64,000 bases of DNA from an uncultured Eubacteriales bacterium (GCA_949283375.1 CASDSM010000016.1:1-64000), one strand, 5' to 3'; positions 16,422 through 25,210 are shown, counted from the stretch's first letter. Program-made: numbers and translations. Notes: generated from the letters alone by a model not told the origin.

Positions 16422-17424
16422 AGAGCAGCTGCGCGAGATACTCATACGCCTCACCCCAGCGCGCGTTCGGCTTGAGGTTATAGAGGCGGTGGTCAAGCAC
16501 ATAGAAGCGTCCCTCCCGCACGGCGCGCAGCTCGCTCCAGGCGGGATTGGAGAGCAGCGTGGCCTCCAGCACCGCCTCGGCGTCCGTCGGGTCGGAACCC
16601 TGAAGGACGGCAAAGATGTAGTCCGGGTCCCCCGCAATGATGGCCTCCAGGCTCAGGTCCTCCAGCAGAGCGCTGTCGCCGTCGGCGATATTCACACAGC
16701 CGAGGTCGGCCAGCATCTCCCCGAGCACATTGTCCTCGCTCCCCTTCACCTTACAGCTCACGCCGGTGGCGCGGATGCAGAGCACAGTGGGGGCGGAGCC
16801 GTCCTGCTGGGCGATCGCCTCGTCCACCTGCAGGCGGACGTCTGTCCCGTAGGTCTCATAGCGCTCCGGACTGCCGGTGAGCCGGGTGCAGATCTCCAGC
16901 ATCCGAAGATAGTCGTCAAAGGTTTGGACATCGAAGTAGGCGACCGGGATGCCCGCCTCCTCAAACGTCTCCTCCAGCTCCAGATTGGCGGCGGTGTTGC
17001 AGCTGGCGAGGATGAAGTCCGGCTCGGCGTCGAGCAGGGCCTCCAGATTGGGGGACTTGATCGCGCCCAGGCGGACCACATCCTCAGAGAGCCCCAGCGC
17101 AAAGGAGGTCCAGGCGTCATCTGCGGCGGCGACAAGGGTGCTCTCTCCGCCTGCCAGGCACCAGACTTCGGCAAAGCTGCCAATCAGGGCGGCGACCCGC
17201 TCCGGCGGGGTGATGCACACCTCCCGTCCCAGATCGTCGGTGAAGGAGATCTCCTCCTCCGAGGGGGGCTCTGCGGTGTCTGCACCCTCCTCCTCCAAGG
17301 CGGACTCCGCGGTGTCCTTGTGCTCCTCCTGCGGGGCGGCATCGCCCGCGCCCTCTTCCTGCGGGATGGCATAACAGCCGGCCAGCAGCAGTAAGGCCAA
17401 CAGCAGCAGCCAGATACGTCTCAT
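16414..17424 (-). CDS. substrate-binding lipoprotein of the FecBCD-type transporter
   Basis: The 336-residue protein starts MRRIWLLLLALLLLAGC, a lipoprotein signal with lipobox LAGC (Cys at about 17). A long acidic linker follows (about 20-60). The periplasmic-binding (TroA-like) fold begins DDLGREVCITPPERVAAL, with NLEALLDAEPDFILAS and a GDPDYIFAV motif later. It captures a chelated metal or corrinoid outside the membrane and delivers it to the permease. Starts at 17448 and 17466 are possible, but only this one gives a clean signal peptide. It lies just after a terminator hairpin that follows the reductase gene. Confidence 0.9.
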   Translation of the reverse strand: MRRIWLLLLALLLLAGCYAIPQEEGAGDAAPQEEHKDTAESALEEEGADTAEPPSEEEISFTDDLGREVCITPPERVAALIGSFAEVWCLAGGESTLVAAADDAWTSFALGLSEDVVRLGAIKSPNLEALLDAEPDFILASCNTAANLELEETFEEAGIPVAYFDVQTFDDYLRMLEICTRLTGSPERYETYGTDVRLQVDEAIAQQDGSAPTVLCIRATGVSCKVKGSEDNVLGEMLADLGCVNIADGDSALLEDLSLEAIIAGDPDYIFAVLQGSDPTDAEAVLEATLLSNPAWSELRAVREGRFYVLDHRLYNLKPNARWGEAYEYLAQLLYE

Positions 17425-17450
17425 CGGTCCATCCTGTCCTTTCCTCATGC

Positions 17451-17487
17451 AAAAAGGCAGGCACATCAGAGCAGACGTGCCTGCCTT
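17451..17487 (-). terminator. terminator between the siroheme reductase and transporter genes
   Basis: An 11-bp perfect inverted repeat (17454-17464 with 17477-17487) is followed on the minus strand by five Us (17451-17455). It sits between the reductase stop (17497) and fecB-like start (17424). It may end the reductase mRNA or act as a partial attenuator before the transporter-siroheme operon. Confidence 0.75.
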
Positions 17488-17496
17488 GGTCCTCAG

Positions 17497-19035
17497 TTAC
17501 GAATACTTGGCCACGATGGCGCGGAGGTCCTCTCCGTGCTCAGCAGACCAGGCCTCCCAGCCCTGAGCGGCTGCGGCCTGGCCGAGCTCGACCAGCAGGG
17601 CGGGGATATCCCGCTCCAGGACGGTGGCCAGCGGCTCGCCGAAGCGGGCCTGTCCCACCGCATCGCTTCCGCCCAGGAACATCCGGAAAGCGGGCAGGGG
17701 CTGACGGTCCACCACGCGGACGCAGCCCTGGAAGCCGATCGCGGCGGCCTGATGGGCAGAGCAGCTCGACGGGCAGCCGGAGACGCAGATTTTCGGCAGG
17801 GCCCCGTCCGGCAGACCGGCGGTACGGACCGCCTCCACAGCGGCGCGCAGGAGGGACTGGCTGTCGCGCACTCCCTGCTGGCAGATGGAGGCGCCGATGC
17901 AGGCGACGCTGTACTCAAACGTGGTCTGTGCCCCGTCCTCCGTCGCAGCGAGCACCTTTTCCGCCTCTTCGGCGGTGAGATTGATGATGTAGATGGACTC
18001 GTCCGGCGTGATGCGGCACTCTGCCTCCGGCATCTCCCGGAGGAGCTGGTCCAGGACGGCAGGCTTGCCGGTGGGCAGGCAGCCGCCAATGGGGTGATAG
18101 CAGACGGCATAGAGGCCATCCTGCTTCTGCGCCGTCACGCGGGGATGGGAAATCGTGCCGCTCCCCTGCTTGGTGACCGGCGCGGGCGAGAGATGGAGGT
18201 CCAGCCCGCCGGCCTCCTTGGCCTGGGCGACGGCGGCCAGATAGGTCTCGCGGAGCTGATCGCCCAGTGTCTCCTGGAGATAGCGGGTGCGCGCCTTGCC
18301 GCGGTTCTGGTAGTTGCCGTGGGCGCAGAAGAGGTCCACCATCCCCTTGACGTAGTAGAGCACGTCCTCCGGAGCGACCGACTCCACGACGGGCACGCCC
18401 ATCCGGTGGTTGCTACCGAGGCCGCCGCAGATGCGCAGGGAGAAGGTCCCGTCCGGCTGCGCCTGGAAGCCCATGTCACGAAATGCGCTGTGTACCGAGT
18501 CGTCCGCCCCATTGCTGAAGGCGATCTTCAGTTTCCGCGGCATGCGGATATCCCGGCAGATGGAGAGAAGGTAGTCCGTCACCGCCTCCGCCCACGGCAT
18601 GACGTCAAACGCCTCACCCTGCTGGACGCCGGAGAGCGGGCTGGCCATCGCGTTGCGGGGGTTGTCGCCGCCGCCGCCCCGCGTCAGGATATGGCCATCG
18701 ATCGCGGCCTCCATGATCTCGGGCACCTGTGCGGCGGAGAGGTCGTGGAGCTGGATGGTCTGGCAGGTGGTCAGCTTGAGCAGGGAGACCTGCCATCTCT
18801 CCACCGCCCCGGCCAGGAAGTGCAGCCGCTCCGGCGTCAGAAGGCCGCCGGGCATCCGCAGGCGCAGCATGTGCTTTGAGGCGTCCCGCTGCGCGTAGGA
18901 CCCCATGCCGCCGGACATCCCCTTGTAGTCCTTGCGGCTGATCTCGCCCGCCTGAAAGGCGTTCAGCTTCTCGGAAAAGCTGGCGATCTCGTCGCGGAAG
19001 GTGGAGATCCACTGCTCATTGACTCTCATTGACAT
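17497..19035 (-). CDS. siroheme-dependent sulfite/nitrite reductase
   Basis: The 512-residue protein has two ferredoxin-like half-domains and two siroheme/4Fe-4S domains. The cluster cysteines are visible as CIGASICQQG and, further on, CVSGCPSSC (pattern CX5C...CX3C). RGGGGDNPRNAMASPLSG is the typical substrate/siroheme-binding stretch. It catalyses six-electron reduction of sulfite to sulfide or nitrite to ammonia. The family (NirA/Sir) cannot be split by eye. Siroheme-making genes lie downstream on the same strand, which fits. It probably works in assimilation in the cytoplasm. Met3 of the start (MSMRVNEQ) is an alternative start. Confidence 0.9.
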   Translation of the reverse strand: MSMRVNEQWISTFRDEIASFSEKLNAFQAGEISRKDYKGMSGGMGSYAQRDASKHMLRLRMPGGLLTPERLHFLAGAVERWQVSLLKLTTCQTIQLHDLSAAQVPEIMEAAIDGHILTRGGGGDNPRNAMASPLSGVQQGEAFDVMPWAEAVTDYLLSICRDIRMPRKLKIAFSNGADDSVHSAFRDMGFQAQPDGTFSLRICGGLGSNHRMGVPVVESVAPEDVLYYVKGMVDLFCAHGNYQNRGKARTRYLQETLGDQLRETYLAAVAQAKEAGGLDLHLSPAPVTKQGSGTISHPRVTAQKQDGLYAVCYHPIGGCLPTGKPAVLDQLLREMPEAECRITPDESIYIINLTAEEAEKVLAATEDGAQTTFEYSVACIGASICQQGVRDSQSLLRAAVEAVRTAGLPDGALPKICVSGCPSSCSAHQAAAIGFQGCVRVVDRQPLPAFRMFLGGSDAVGQARFGEPLATVLERDIPALLVELGQAAAAQGWEAWSAEHGEDLRAIVAKYS

Positions 19036-19109
19036 CCGCTCCCATACATTGAGATGATAAGATGATTATACTACGCTGCACCCCGGAAGTCCAGCTGCGC
19101 AGGATGTTT

Positions 19110-19988
19110 TTACGGGTCACACTGTCCGCAGGGGGTATAGCCCTGCCCGATCAGGTCCTCCCTGCTGCCGGTATATTCCTCCCGGTTCTGCTCGCTCATG
19201 CTCTCCGCGCCGGGGCAGTCCGGCAGGTGGAACTTTTTCGAGCGGGTGTTGAGGATGTATTCCTGCTCGCCGGAGGACGCCGTCTCTCCGCCCTCTGCCA
19301 GATGGCTCTCGCCGGTGGCGTAGTCGATTTCAATGCCGGGCTGGCAGTTATAGACGTAGACGTGGAAGCAGACGCCCTCTCCCCCGTCCTCCACACTCAT
19401 CGCCTCCATCACCACCCCGCTGGCGACGAGGTTATCCCCCTCAAAGATGGGGGTGACGCGGTAGAGCACATGGTATTCCGTCTCGGTGACGTAGTCTGCC
19501 ACCTGGTCCTCAAAGGGGAGCATCCCCTCCACGTTGAAATACCGGGTCCCGGTGATGAGATTGTCCTCGTTGGCGTTCTCACCGGTGAGCTGAAAGCCAA
19601 TCAGGTGGCAGCGGTTGTAGAGGTAATTGCCATCCACGCAGTCATAGGTGACGCTGTGCCAGCCGGTGGGCTCCACCTGGCTGATATTGCCGCGCGCCTC
19701 GTCCGGCATCAGGTCCACGCCGACGTTGGCGTATGCCGTGCCGCAGCGGCCGAGGGAGTCGAGCGGGCTGTAGGACTCAAAGGACTCGGTGGTGAGCTCC
19801 AGCTCTGAAAAGCTGGGCTGGTTGCCGTTGAGGATGACATAGGGCTCACCGGAGTAGTCCGGGACCTCCTCCAGCGAGAGGACGGAGACGGGCTCCTCCG
19901 GAAGCGACGGCAGGAGCGATGCGCAGCCCGCGAGGGACAGAGAGAGCGCGGCGAGGAGCGCCGCCAGAAAAGAGCGAAGGCGAGACAT
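19110..19988 (-). CDS. secreted DNA/RNA non-specific endonuclease (EndA/NucA-like) with C-terminal Cys motif
   Basis: The 292-residue lipoprotein-like product starts MSRLRSFLAALLAALSLSLAGC (lipobox LAGC). The nuclease core contains NRCHLIGFQLTGE, with the catalytic His of the DRGH-type beta-beta-alpha-metal fold, and NLITGTRYFN. This matches streptococcal EndA-like enzymes. The last 50 residues (YILNTRSKKFHLPDCPGAE to GYTPCGQC) match a small Cys/His module seen at the end of many secreted clostridial nucleases and hydrolases. It probably degrades extracellular DNA for nutrition or uptake. It is divergent from the kinase gene to its right. Confidence 0.85.
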   Translation of the reverse strand: MSRLRSFLAALLAALSLSLAGCASLLPSLPEEPVSVLSLEEVPDYSGEPYVILNGNQPSFSELELTTESFESYSPLDSLGRCGTAYANVGVDLMPDEARGNISQVEPTGWHSVTYDCVDGNYLYNRCHLIGFQLTGENANEDNLITGTRYFNVEGMLPFEDQVADYVTETEYHVLYRVTPIFEGDNLVASGVVMEAMSVEDGGEGVCFHVYVYNCQPGIEIDYATGESHLAEGGETASSGEQEYILNTRSKKFHLPDCPGAESMSEQNREEYTGSREDLIGQGYTPCGQCDP

Positions 19989-20041
19989 GGAAACAATTCC
20001 CCCAAACCATGTGAAATGCCGCAGAAAAGCGGAAATAAAGG

Positions 20042-20070
20042 TTGAATATCTGCACGAAATAAATTATAAT
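20042..20070 (+). promoter_or_regulatory. sigma-A promoter of the PfkB kinase gene
   Basis: TTGAAT (20042-20047), a 17-bp spacer and TATAAT (20065-20070) form a near-consensus vegetative promoter 59 bp before the kinase start. It lies in an AT-rich divergent region shared with the nuclease gene. Confidence 0.8.
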
Positions 20071-20128
20071 ACAGTTATAGAAATGTACCGTATAAAATAG
20101 AACCGGCATCTGCAAAGGAGGATACGCT

Positions 20129-21217
20129 ATGCAGCACGCGAACCCGCTGCTCGACCGCAGCCAGAATTTGAAGAAGTTTATCACGATCGGCGAGATCATG
20201 CTCCGCCTGACGCCGCCGAACTATGAGAAAATCCGGATGGCGTCCAGCTTTGAGGCCAGCTATGGCGGAAGTGAGGCGAACATCGCCCTCGCCCTTGCGA
20301 ATCTGGGCATCGACAGCACTTTTTTCAGCGTCGTGCCGAACAACAGCCTGGGCAAGAGCGCGGTTCGGATGCTGCGCAGCAACGATGTACACTGCACGCC
20401 CATGATCCTCAGCACCCCGGAGGAGACGCCGACACACCGCCTGGGCACCTATTATCTGGAGACCGGCTATGGCATCCGGGCCAGCAAGGTGACCTATGAC
20501 CGCAAGCACAGCGCGATCACGGAGTATGACTTTGGCAAGGTGGACCTGAATGCCCTGCTCGACGGGTTTGACTGGCTCCACCTGAGCGGCATCACGCCGG
20601 CCTTGGGCGAGAACTGCCGCCGGCTGATCCTTGACGCCCTCCGGGTGGCCCGGGAGAAGGGGATGACCATCAGCTTTGACGGCAACTTCCGCAGCGCGCT
20701 CTGGACCTGGGAGGAGGCGCGCGACTTCTGCACCCAATGCCTGCCCTATATCGACGTCCTGATGGGCATCGAGCCCTATCACCTCTGGCGGGACGAGGAG
20801 GACCACAGCAAGGGAGACTGGAAGGACGGCGTTCCCCTCCAGCCGAGCTATGAGCAGCAGGACGCCATCTTTGAGAGATTTTTGGCCCGGTATCCCAATC
20901 TGAAGTGCATCGCCCGCCACGTCCGCTATGCCCACAGCGGCAGCGAGAACAGCCTGAAAGCCTTCATGTGGTATGAGGGGCACACCTTCGAGAGCAAGCT
21001 GTTCACCTTCAACATCCTCGACCGGGTCGGCGGCGGCGACGCCTTTGCCAGCGGGCTGATCTACGCGATGATCCACAACTACCGCCCGATGGATATGATC
21101 AACTTTGCGGTGGCCAGCTCCGCCATCAAGCACACCATCCACGGCGACGCGAATATCACCGACGACGCGCAGACCATCCGCAACCTGATGAACATGAACT
21201 ACGACATCCGCCGCTGA
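20129..21217 (+). CDS. PfkB-family sugar kinase, 2-keto-3-deoxygluconate-kinase-like
   Basis: The 362-residue protein starts behind AAAGGAGG. It has the ribokinase fold with N-terminal FITIGEIMLRLTPPNYEKI, the GGSEANIALALANLG substrate-lid region and the catalytic DRVGGGDAFASGLIYA signature (Asp base, anion hole) near residue 300. Its opening closely parallels the KdgK in the uronate locus at 28520-29551, including EIMLRL/ELMLRL and FEASYGG/FEATFGG, so the two are paralogs. It probably phosphorylates a keto-deoxy sugar acid or related sugar. It is the only plus-strand gene inside the intervening element and has its own promoter. Confidence 0.85.
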   Translation: MQHANPLLDRSQNLKKFITIGEIMLRLTPPNYEKIRMASSFEASYGGSEANIALALANLGIDSTFFSVVPNNSLGKSAVRMLRSNDVHCTPMILSTPEETPTHRLGTYYLETGYGIRASKVTYDRKHSAITEYDFGKVDLNALLDGFDWLHLSGITPALGENCRRLILDALRVAREKGMTISFDGNFRSALWTWEEARDFCTQCLPYIDVLMGIEPYHLWRDEEDHSKGDWKDGVPLQPSYEQQDAIFERFLARYPNLKCIARHVRYAHSGSENSLKAFMWYEGHTFESKLFTFNILDRVGGGDAFASGLIYAMIHNYRPMDMINFAVASSAIKHTIHGDANITDDAQTIRNLMNMNYDIRR

Positions 21218-21500
21218 CACAATCGAACAAAATCTGCGATTTTGTTCGAAAAATTCGGCCGACCCGCACCCCAAGGGCACTTTTTCGCCGCCGTTGGCGG
21301 CTCGGGCGCGCGCCCCTTCGGGGCACACTCCCGGCCTCCCTGTGTTTTTGGGCCGGTACAACAAGGTGAATTGCCCCGCAGGGGCAAGAGGAGGCCCCTT
21401 GGGGGTGCCCATCCCAAAAACGAGATTGCACTTTATTTTGTTGCTGCGCAACAAAACTCCTGCGGAGGGCTCCAGAACTTTTAGCCTATATTGGAAATCT
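21218..21500. other. hairpin-rich intergenic region
   Basis: About 280 bp lie between two convergent kinase genes with no plausible gene. The region is a run of dyads. A 10-bp stem sits at 21224-21233 with 21239-21248 (CGAACAAAAT...ATTTTGTTCG). Short GC stems follow (GCCGCCGTTGGCGGC, GCCCCTTCGGGGC, TTGCCCCGCAGGGGCAA). A 9-bp stem at 21436-21456 reads TTTTGTTGC-TGC-GCAACAAAA. It may be a terminator cluster or a dispersed intergenic repeat. The first dyad resembles the one at 8351-8374. Confidence 0.6.
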
Positions 21501-21523
21501 CAAAACATATTTTTTCGACAGTT

Positions 21524-21546
21524 TGTGCCCTGACGGGACCTCCGTC
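21524..21546 (-). terminator. terminator hairpin after the second PfkB gene
   Basis: CCCTGACGG and CCGTCAGGG form a 9-bp stem overlapping the end of the minus-strand kinase gene. The stem is clear but the U-tract is weak, so this is a tentative call. Confidence 0.45.
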
Positions 21547-22510
21547 AGGGCAGTTTTTCTGCTGCCCAGACGGCCAGCGCTCCGGGCGGAAATTCCTCTG
21601 TCCAGCGCACCGCTCCGGTGGAGGCAACCGCCCGGGCGCCGCAGGCGTTGGCAAAGCGGGCGCACTCCGCCGCCGGCCGACCGCGGGTCAGGGCATAGAG
21701 AAAGCCGGCGGCAAAGCTGTCCCCCGCTCCGGTGGTGTCCCGGCAGACGGCGTCCGGGACGGCGGGGACCCAAGCGCCGCGGCCATCCTCGAGCAGATAG
21801 CAGCCGCGCGCGCCGCATTTGACGGCGACGCAGCGGACGCCTGCCCTCCAGAGCGCCCCGGCGGCGTCCTCCGGCCGATCCATTCCGGTGAGCGCCATCG
21901 CCTCAGAGTCGTTGGGGAGCAGATAGTCGATCAGGGGGAGGACCTCTCTCAGGTCCTCCAGCCGCTCTCCGCGCTTGGGCCGGGTGAGGTCGGCACAGAC
22001 GGTCAGTCCCTGCAGCTTCGCCGCGTGAAACAGGGTGAAGAGCTCCGGCGGCCCCAGATGCGGAGAGACGAAGATGCTCGCCAGAGAGAGAAATCCCGCC
22101 TCTGGCGGGAAGGTGAGCGAGAGGTCCTCCAGCCGCAGGGCGCGCAGACTGCCGCGCGGGTTGGTGAGAAAGGAGCGCTCGCCGCCCTCCTGCACCAGAA
22201 CGACGTTGACGCCGGTGGCCAGTCCTGACCGGACGGCGCGCTCAGCGAGCGCGATGCCGCAGCGGCGGCAGTGCCGGAGGACCATCTCCCCTGCCGCGTC
22301 CGCGCCGAGGACCGTCTGCAATCGGACGTCCGCGCCGAGGCGGGCAAGGACGGTGGCCTCATTCAGAGCGTCGCCTCCGACAGTGAGGGCGATCTCCTCC
22401 ACGGGCATGGAGCCGGACCGAAAGACCTCCGGCCCCGCCGGGCGGACCAGCACATCCAGAATGGCGGCGCCCACCAGGACGACGGCGGGCCGGGGAACAG
22501 ACACAGGCAC
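21545..22510 (-). CDS. PfkB-family carbohydrate kinase
   Basis: The 321-residue protein has the ribokinase fold: VVLVGAAILDVLV at the N-terminus, a GGDALNEATVLARLGADV di-Gly region and the signature DTTGAGDSFAAGFLYAL around residue 260. It phosphorylates a sugar or nucleoside with ATP, and the exact substrate is not readable. A cytidine deaminase gene lies 21 bp upstream on the same strand, which may hint at nucleoside or ribose salvage (inference). Confidence 0.85.
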   Translation of the reverse strand: MPVSVPRPAVVLVGAAILDVLVRPAGPEVFRSGSMPVEEIALTVGGDALNEATVLARLGADVRLQTVLGADAAGEMVLRHCRRCGIALAERAVRSGLATGVNVVLVQEGGERSFLTNPRGSLRALRLEDLSLTFPPEAGFLSLASIFVSPHLGPPELFTLFHAAKLQGLTVCADLTRPKRGERLEDLREVLPLIDYLLPNDSEAMALTGMDRPEDAAGALWRAGVRCVAVKCGARGCYLLEDGRGAWVPAVPDAVCRDTTGAGDSFAAGFLYALTRGRPAAECARFANACGARAVASTGAVRWTEEFPPGALAVWAAEKLP

Positions 22511-22531
22511 GGGAACGACCTCCTCTCTCCG

Positions 22532-22960
22532 TCAATTTGTATTGGGGGAAGACATCCCGGACGGGAAGCGCGCCTCGCCCCACCAGGCGGGGAGCAGCTC
22601 TCGCAGGGTGACGGTCCTCCGGGTGTCATAGTCCAGGAGGATCTGCATCTCTCCATTCTCCCGGTCCAGCTGCATCAGCACCTCCCGGCAGGCCCCGCAG
22701 GGCGTGCCCGGCGTGCCGTCCGGCAGGAGTGCGACCAGCTTTTCCGCCTGCTGCTCCCCGTGCGTGATCATGTTGGCGATGGCGTTTCGCTCTGCGCACA
22801 TGCCGAGAGAGCAGGCGGTGTCGATGCAGACGCCCACATAGACGTTGCCCGCCCTGGTCAGCAGCGCGGCGGCCACGCCGCCCGCCTCCACAAAGGGAGA
22901 GAGGACACGGGGGTTCTGCACCTCCCGCGCCGCCTGACAGAGCATCTCCCAGGCATCCAT
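22532..22960 (-). CDS. cdd: cytidine deaminase
   Basis: The 142-residue protein carries the zinc-site motifs CAERNAIANMI (zinc Cys and catalytic Glu) and PCGACREVLMQ (two zinc Cys). Size matches tetrameric cytidine deaminases that convert cytidine and deoxycytidine to uridines in pyrimidine salvage. The C-terminal tail after WWGEARFP is a little longer than usual. It lies between a GyrI-like gene and a PfkB kinase, all minus strand and tightly spaced. Confidence 0.9.
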   Translation of the reverse strand: MDAWEMLCQAAREVQNPRVLSPFVEAGGVAAALLTRAGNVYVGVCIDTACSLGMCAERNAIANMITHGEQQAEKLVALLPDGTPGTPCGACREVLMQLDRENGEMQILLDYDTRRTVTLRELLPAWWGEARFPSGMSSPNTN

Positions 22961-23608
22961 CTAGTCTTCCTCCCGGCTGAGCTTACGGACAGGGTGGCGG
23001 ATGACGGTTTTCCGCCGCTCCGGCGGGACGCGGCGCGCGTCGCTGAGATAGATTTCGTGGTGATAGCGGTCCGGCGAGAGGTCGGGCGCATAGCCCTCCC
23101 GCGCGGCAAAGGCGTGCATGGCCTCCACCGTCTCCGGCTCGGCGTCATAGGGGCCGATGTGCATGCACTGGACGCAGAGTCCCTCGGTATAGGTCAGATA
23201 CTCCACCGGAGAGAAGTCCATCTGCTTCTTGCGCGCGGCCTCGGCCACCGCCCAGTCAAAGTCCGACCGGCGCACAAAGTCCGGCAGGCGGATCAGGGAG
23301 ATCCACTGAAAGTCCTCCTTGCGGGCGTAGTCGATGCCGGAGACGCCCTCCTGCCACCAGAAGCCCTCCAGCGGCGGCACCACATAGTCAAAGTACCCCT
23401 CGATCGGACGGCTGCCCTTTTTGCTCATCTTGATGGTGAAGGCGACGCCGTAGAGCAGGCTGATCGCCGCCTGATAGGCCCCGTCCGGCGCGTTGGGGTC
23501 TCCCCTGCCGCGCACGGCGAGAAAGCGCATCTCCGGCACGTCCACGAGGACGGGGGTGCGGGGCGGCAGATAGAACTCCCGGTACTCTTTCTTATAGTCA
23601 AAGGGCAT
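22961..23608 (-). CDS. GyrI-like small-molecule-binding domain protein
   Basis: The 215-residue protein begins MPFDYKKEYREFYLPPR, with PVLVDVPEMRFLAVRGRGDPN and SLLYGVAFTIKMSKKG. These match the stand-alone GyrI-like (SOUL/AraC-effector-like) proteins of Firmicutes. These bind small molecules or hydrolyse cyclopropanoid-type toxins in some cases; the role here is unknown. Its stop abuts the cytidine deaminase start directly, with zero intergenic bases. No signal peptide or DNA-binding domain is seen. Confidence 0.75.
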   Translation of the reverse strand: MPFDYKKEYREFYLPPRTPVLVDVPEMRFLAVRGRGDPNAPDGAYQAAISLLYGVAFTIKMSKKGSRPIEGYFDYVVPPLEGFWWQEGVSGIDYARKEDFQWISLIRLPDFVRRSDFDWAVAEAARKKQMDFSPVEYLTYTEGLCVQCMHIGPYDAEPETVEAMHAFAAREGYAPDLSPDRYHHEIYLSDARRVPPERRKTVIRHPVRKLSREED

Positions 23609-23620
23609 TTTGTCTCCTCC

Positions 23621-24364
23621 TCAGGTCCGAAGAAATACAAATTGACTGCTGTCTGAACGGGCCTCATCGAAGCGGAAGCCCAGCCGGTCGAAGCTTTTGA
23701 GCTGCTCCGGACTGGTGCTCTGCCGCTCGGCCAGATAGCGTACCATCTCGCCGCGGGCCATCTTGCAGAGCGTCCCCTTCTCCACCACTTTCCCGTTCAG
23801 CGCTTCGCCGAAGATACAGGTGAGAAAGCGCACCGAGCCGGGCAGATGCCGGCTGACGGAGAGGCTGTACTCTTTGGAGGCCAGATTCACAATGCATCCG
23901 GTCTCCGCGCAGAGCCGGGACGCGAGGCGGTCTCCCCAGTAGTGATAGAGGTCTCTCGCGCCGTTGACGCTCAATTTTGCCTGCATCTCCAGCCGGTAGG
24001 GCGTCACGCCGTCAAACGGCCGCAGGAGGCCATAAAAGCCGGACAGGATGCGCAAATGCTCCTGAATATAGTCAAATTCCGCATCTGTAAACACGCCGGG
24101 CGCCATATGCTGGTACTGAATGCCGTCGTAGGCCAGCAGCGCGGGCGTCAGGCGGCGGCGCAGGTCCATCTGCTCCAGCCGCTCCACGTTCTGCCGGGCG
24201 ATGGAGTCGCTGCACTTCCAGAGCTTTTTGAGTTCCGGATAGGACATCGACCGCATGGACGCACAGAGCGCCTCTGTCTGGGGGAGAAACACGGGAAGGG
24301 TCCGCCAGGGTAGGCTGTCCGTGTCCACCCGCATCTTCTTGGCGGGGGAGATGATGATGCGCAT
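23621..24364 (-). CDS. yaaA: YaaA-family peroxide stress protein
   Basis: The 247-residue product starts MRIIISPAKKM, the family hallmark, and continues with YDGIQYQHMAP and LSGFYGLLRPFDGVTPYRLEM, both characteristic. In E. coli YaaA limits free iron and DNA damage after H2O2. The start at 24364 is one base from the rhodanese stop. The upstream neighbours are a peroxiredoxin and a rhodanese lipoprotein, giving an oxidative-stress flavoured operon. Confidence 0.92.
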   Translation of the reverse strand: MRIIISPAKKMRVDTDSLPWRTLPVFLPQTEALCASMRSMSYPELKKLWKCSDSIARQNVERLEQMDLRRRLTPALLAYDGIQYQHMAPGVFTDAEFDYIQEHLRILSGFYGLLRPFDGVTPYRLEMQAKLSVNGARDLYHYWGDRLASRLCAETGCIVNLASKEYSLSVSRHLPGSVRFLTCIFGEALNGKVVEKGTLCKMARGEMVRYLAERQSTSPEQLKSFDRLGFRFDEARSDSSQFVFLRT

Positions 24365-24365
24365 C

Positions 24366-24746
24366 TCACTCCACCTCATAGGGCCAGGTGTTGATCCCTC
24401 CGAATTCGTAGACGGCGGTGTAGCCCAGCTCCGCGAGAGCGGCGGACGCCGTCTTGCTGCGGTTGCCGCTGCGGCAGTAGACCAGTACGGTCATGTCAGT
24501 TGCCGGGATGACGTCTGCCGCCGTCTCCTCCGTGATGGTGCCCACGGGCAGCAGGACAGCGCCGGGGATGTGCCCGGCGTCATACTCCTCCTGCTCGCGC
24601 ACATCCAGAACGATGACCTCCTGGGTGTCCATCATCTCTTTTGCCTCTTCCTGGCTGATTTGGCGGTAAGCCGCCTCGGAGGAGGCGCCTGCGCATCCAC
24701 TCAGCGCCAGCAGCAGGGCCAGCAGCAGCGGGACGAGGCGTCTCAT
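24366..24746 (-). CDS. rhodanese-domain lipoprotein
   Basis: The 126-residue product starts [18 protein letters not shown], a lipoprotein signal with lipobox LSGC. A single rhodanese domain has the active-site loop CRSGNRS (Cys at about 94) and the N-terminal [20 protein letters not shown]. Rhodaneses move sulfane sulfur from donors such as thiosulfate to thiols. Its membrane anchoring places it outside the cell. It overlaps the peroxiredoxin stop by 4 bp. Confidence 0.9.
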   Translation of the reverse strand: MRRLVPLLLALLLALSGCAGASSEAAYRQISQEEAKEMMDTQEVIVLDVREQEEYDAGHIPGAVLLPVGTITEETAADVIPATDMTVLVYCRSGNRSKTASAALAELGYTAVYEFGGINTWPYEVE

Positions 24747-25210
24747 GCTTCCTCTCCGCTCAGATAGCGCAGGAGGTCTGCCGCGTTGGTGTCCGGCTTG
24801 ACCTTGGGCATGACCTTCTCGATCATCCCCTGCTCGTCAATGAGGAAGGTGGTGCGCACCACGCCCATGCTCACCTTGCCATAGAGCTTCTTCTCCTGCC
24901 AGACGCCGTAGGCCTCGATCGCCTGCCGCTCCGGGTCGGAGAGCAGGAGAAACGGCAGCTCCTGCTTCTGGGCAAACCTCTGGTGAGAGGCCACCGAGTC
25001 CTTGCTCACGCCGATCACGGCGACGTCTCTGGCCTGAAACTCCCCGTAAGCCGCGGCAAAGGCGCAGGCCTGACGGGTACAGCCGGGGGTATTGTCCTTG
25101 GGATAGAAGTAGAGCACGACCTTCCGCCCCAGAAAATCAGAGAGACGAACTGTTTTTCCGTCCTTGTCCGGGAGGGCGAAATCCGGCGCTTTCATGCCAA
25201 CTTCCAACAT
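24743..25210 (-). CDS. bcp: thiol peroxidase, Bcp/PrxQ-type peroxiredoxin
   Basis: The 155-residue product starts [18 protein letters not shown]. The peroxidatic Cys is in [14 protein letters not shown], and the second Cys five residues later is the typical PrxQ resolving Cys. GVSKDS and VRTTFLID are also family marks. It reduces peroxides using thioredoxin. It is the first gene of the bcp-rhodanese-yaaA group and is preceded by a sigma-A-like promoter. Confidence 0.93.
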   Translation of the reverse strand: MLEVGMKAPDFALPDKDGKTVRLSDFLGRKVVLYFYPKDNTPGCTRQACAFAAAYGEFQARDVAVIGVSKDSVASHQRFAQKQELPFLLLSDPERQAIEAYGVWQEKKLYGKVSMGVVRTTFLIDEQGMIEKVMPKVKPDTNAADLLRYLSGEEA

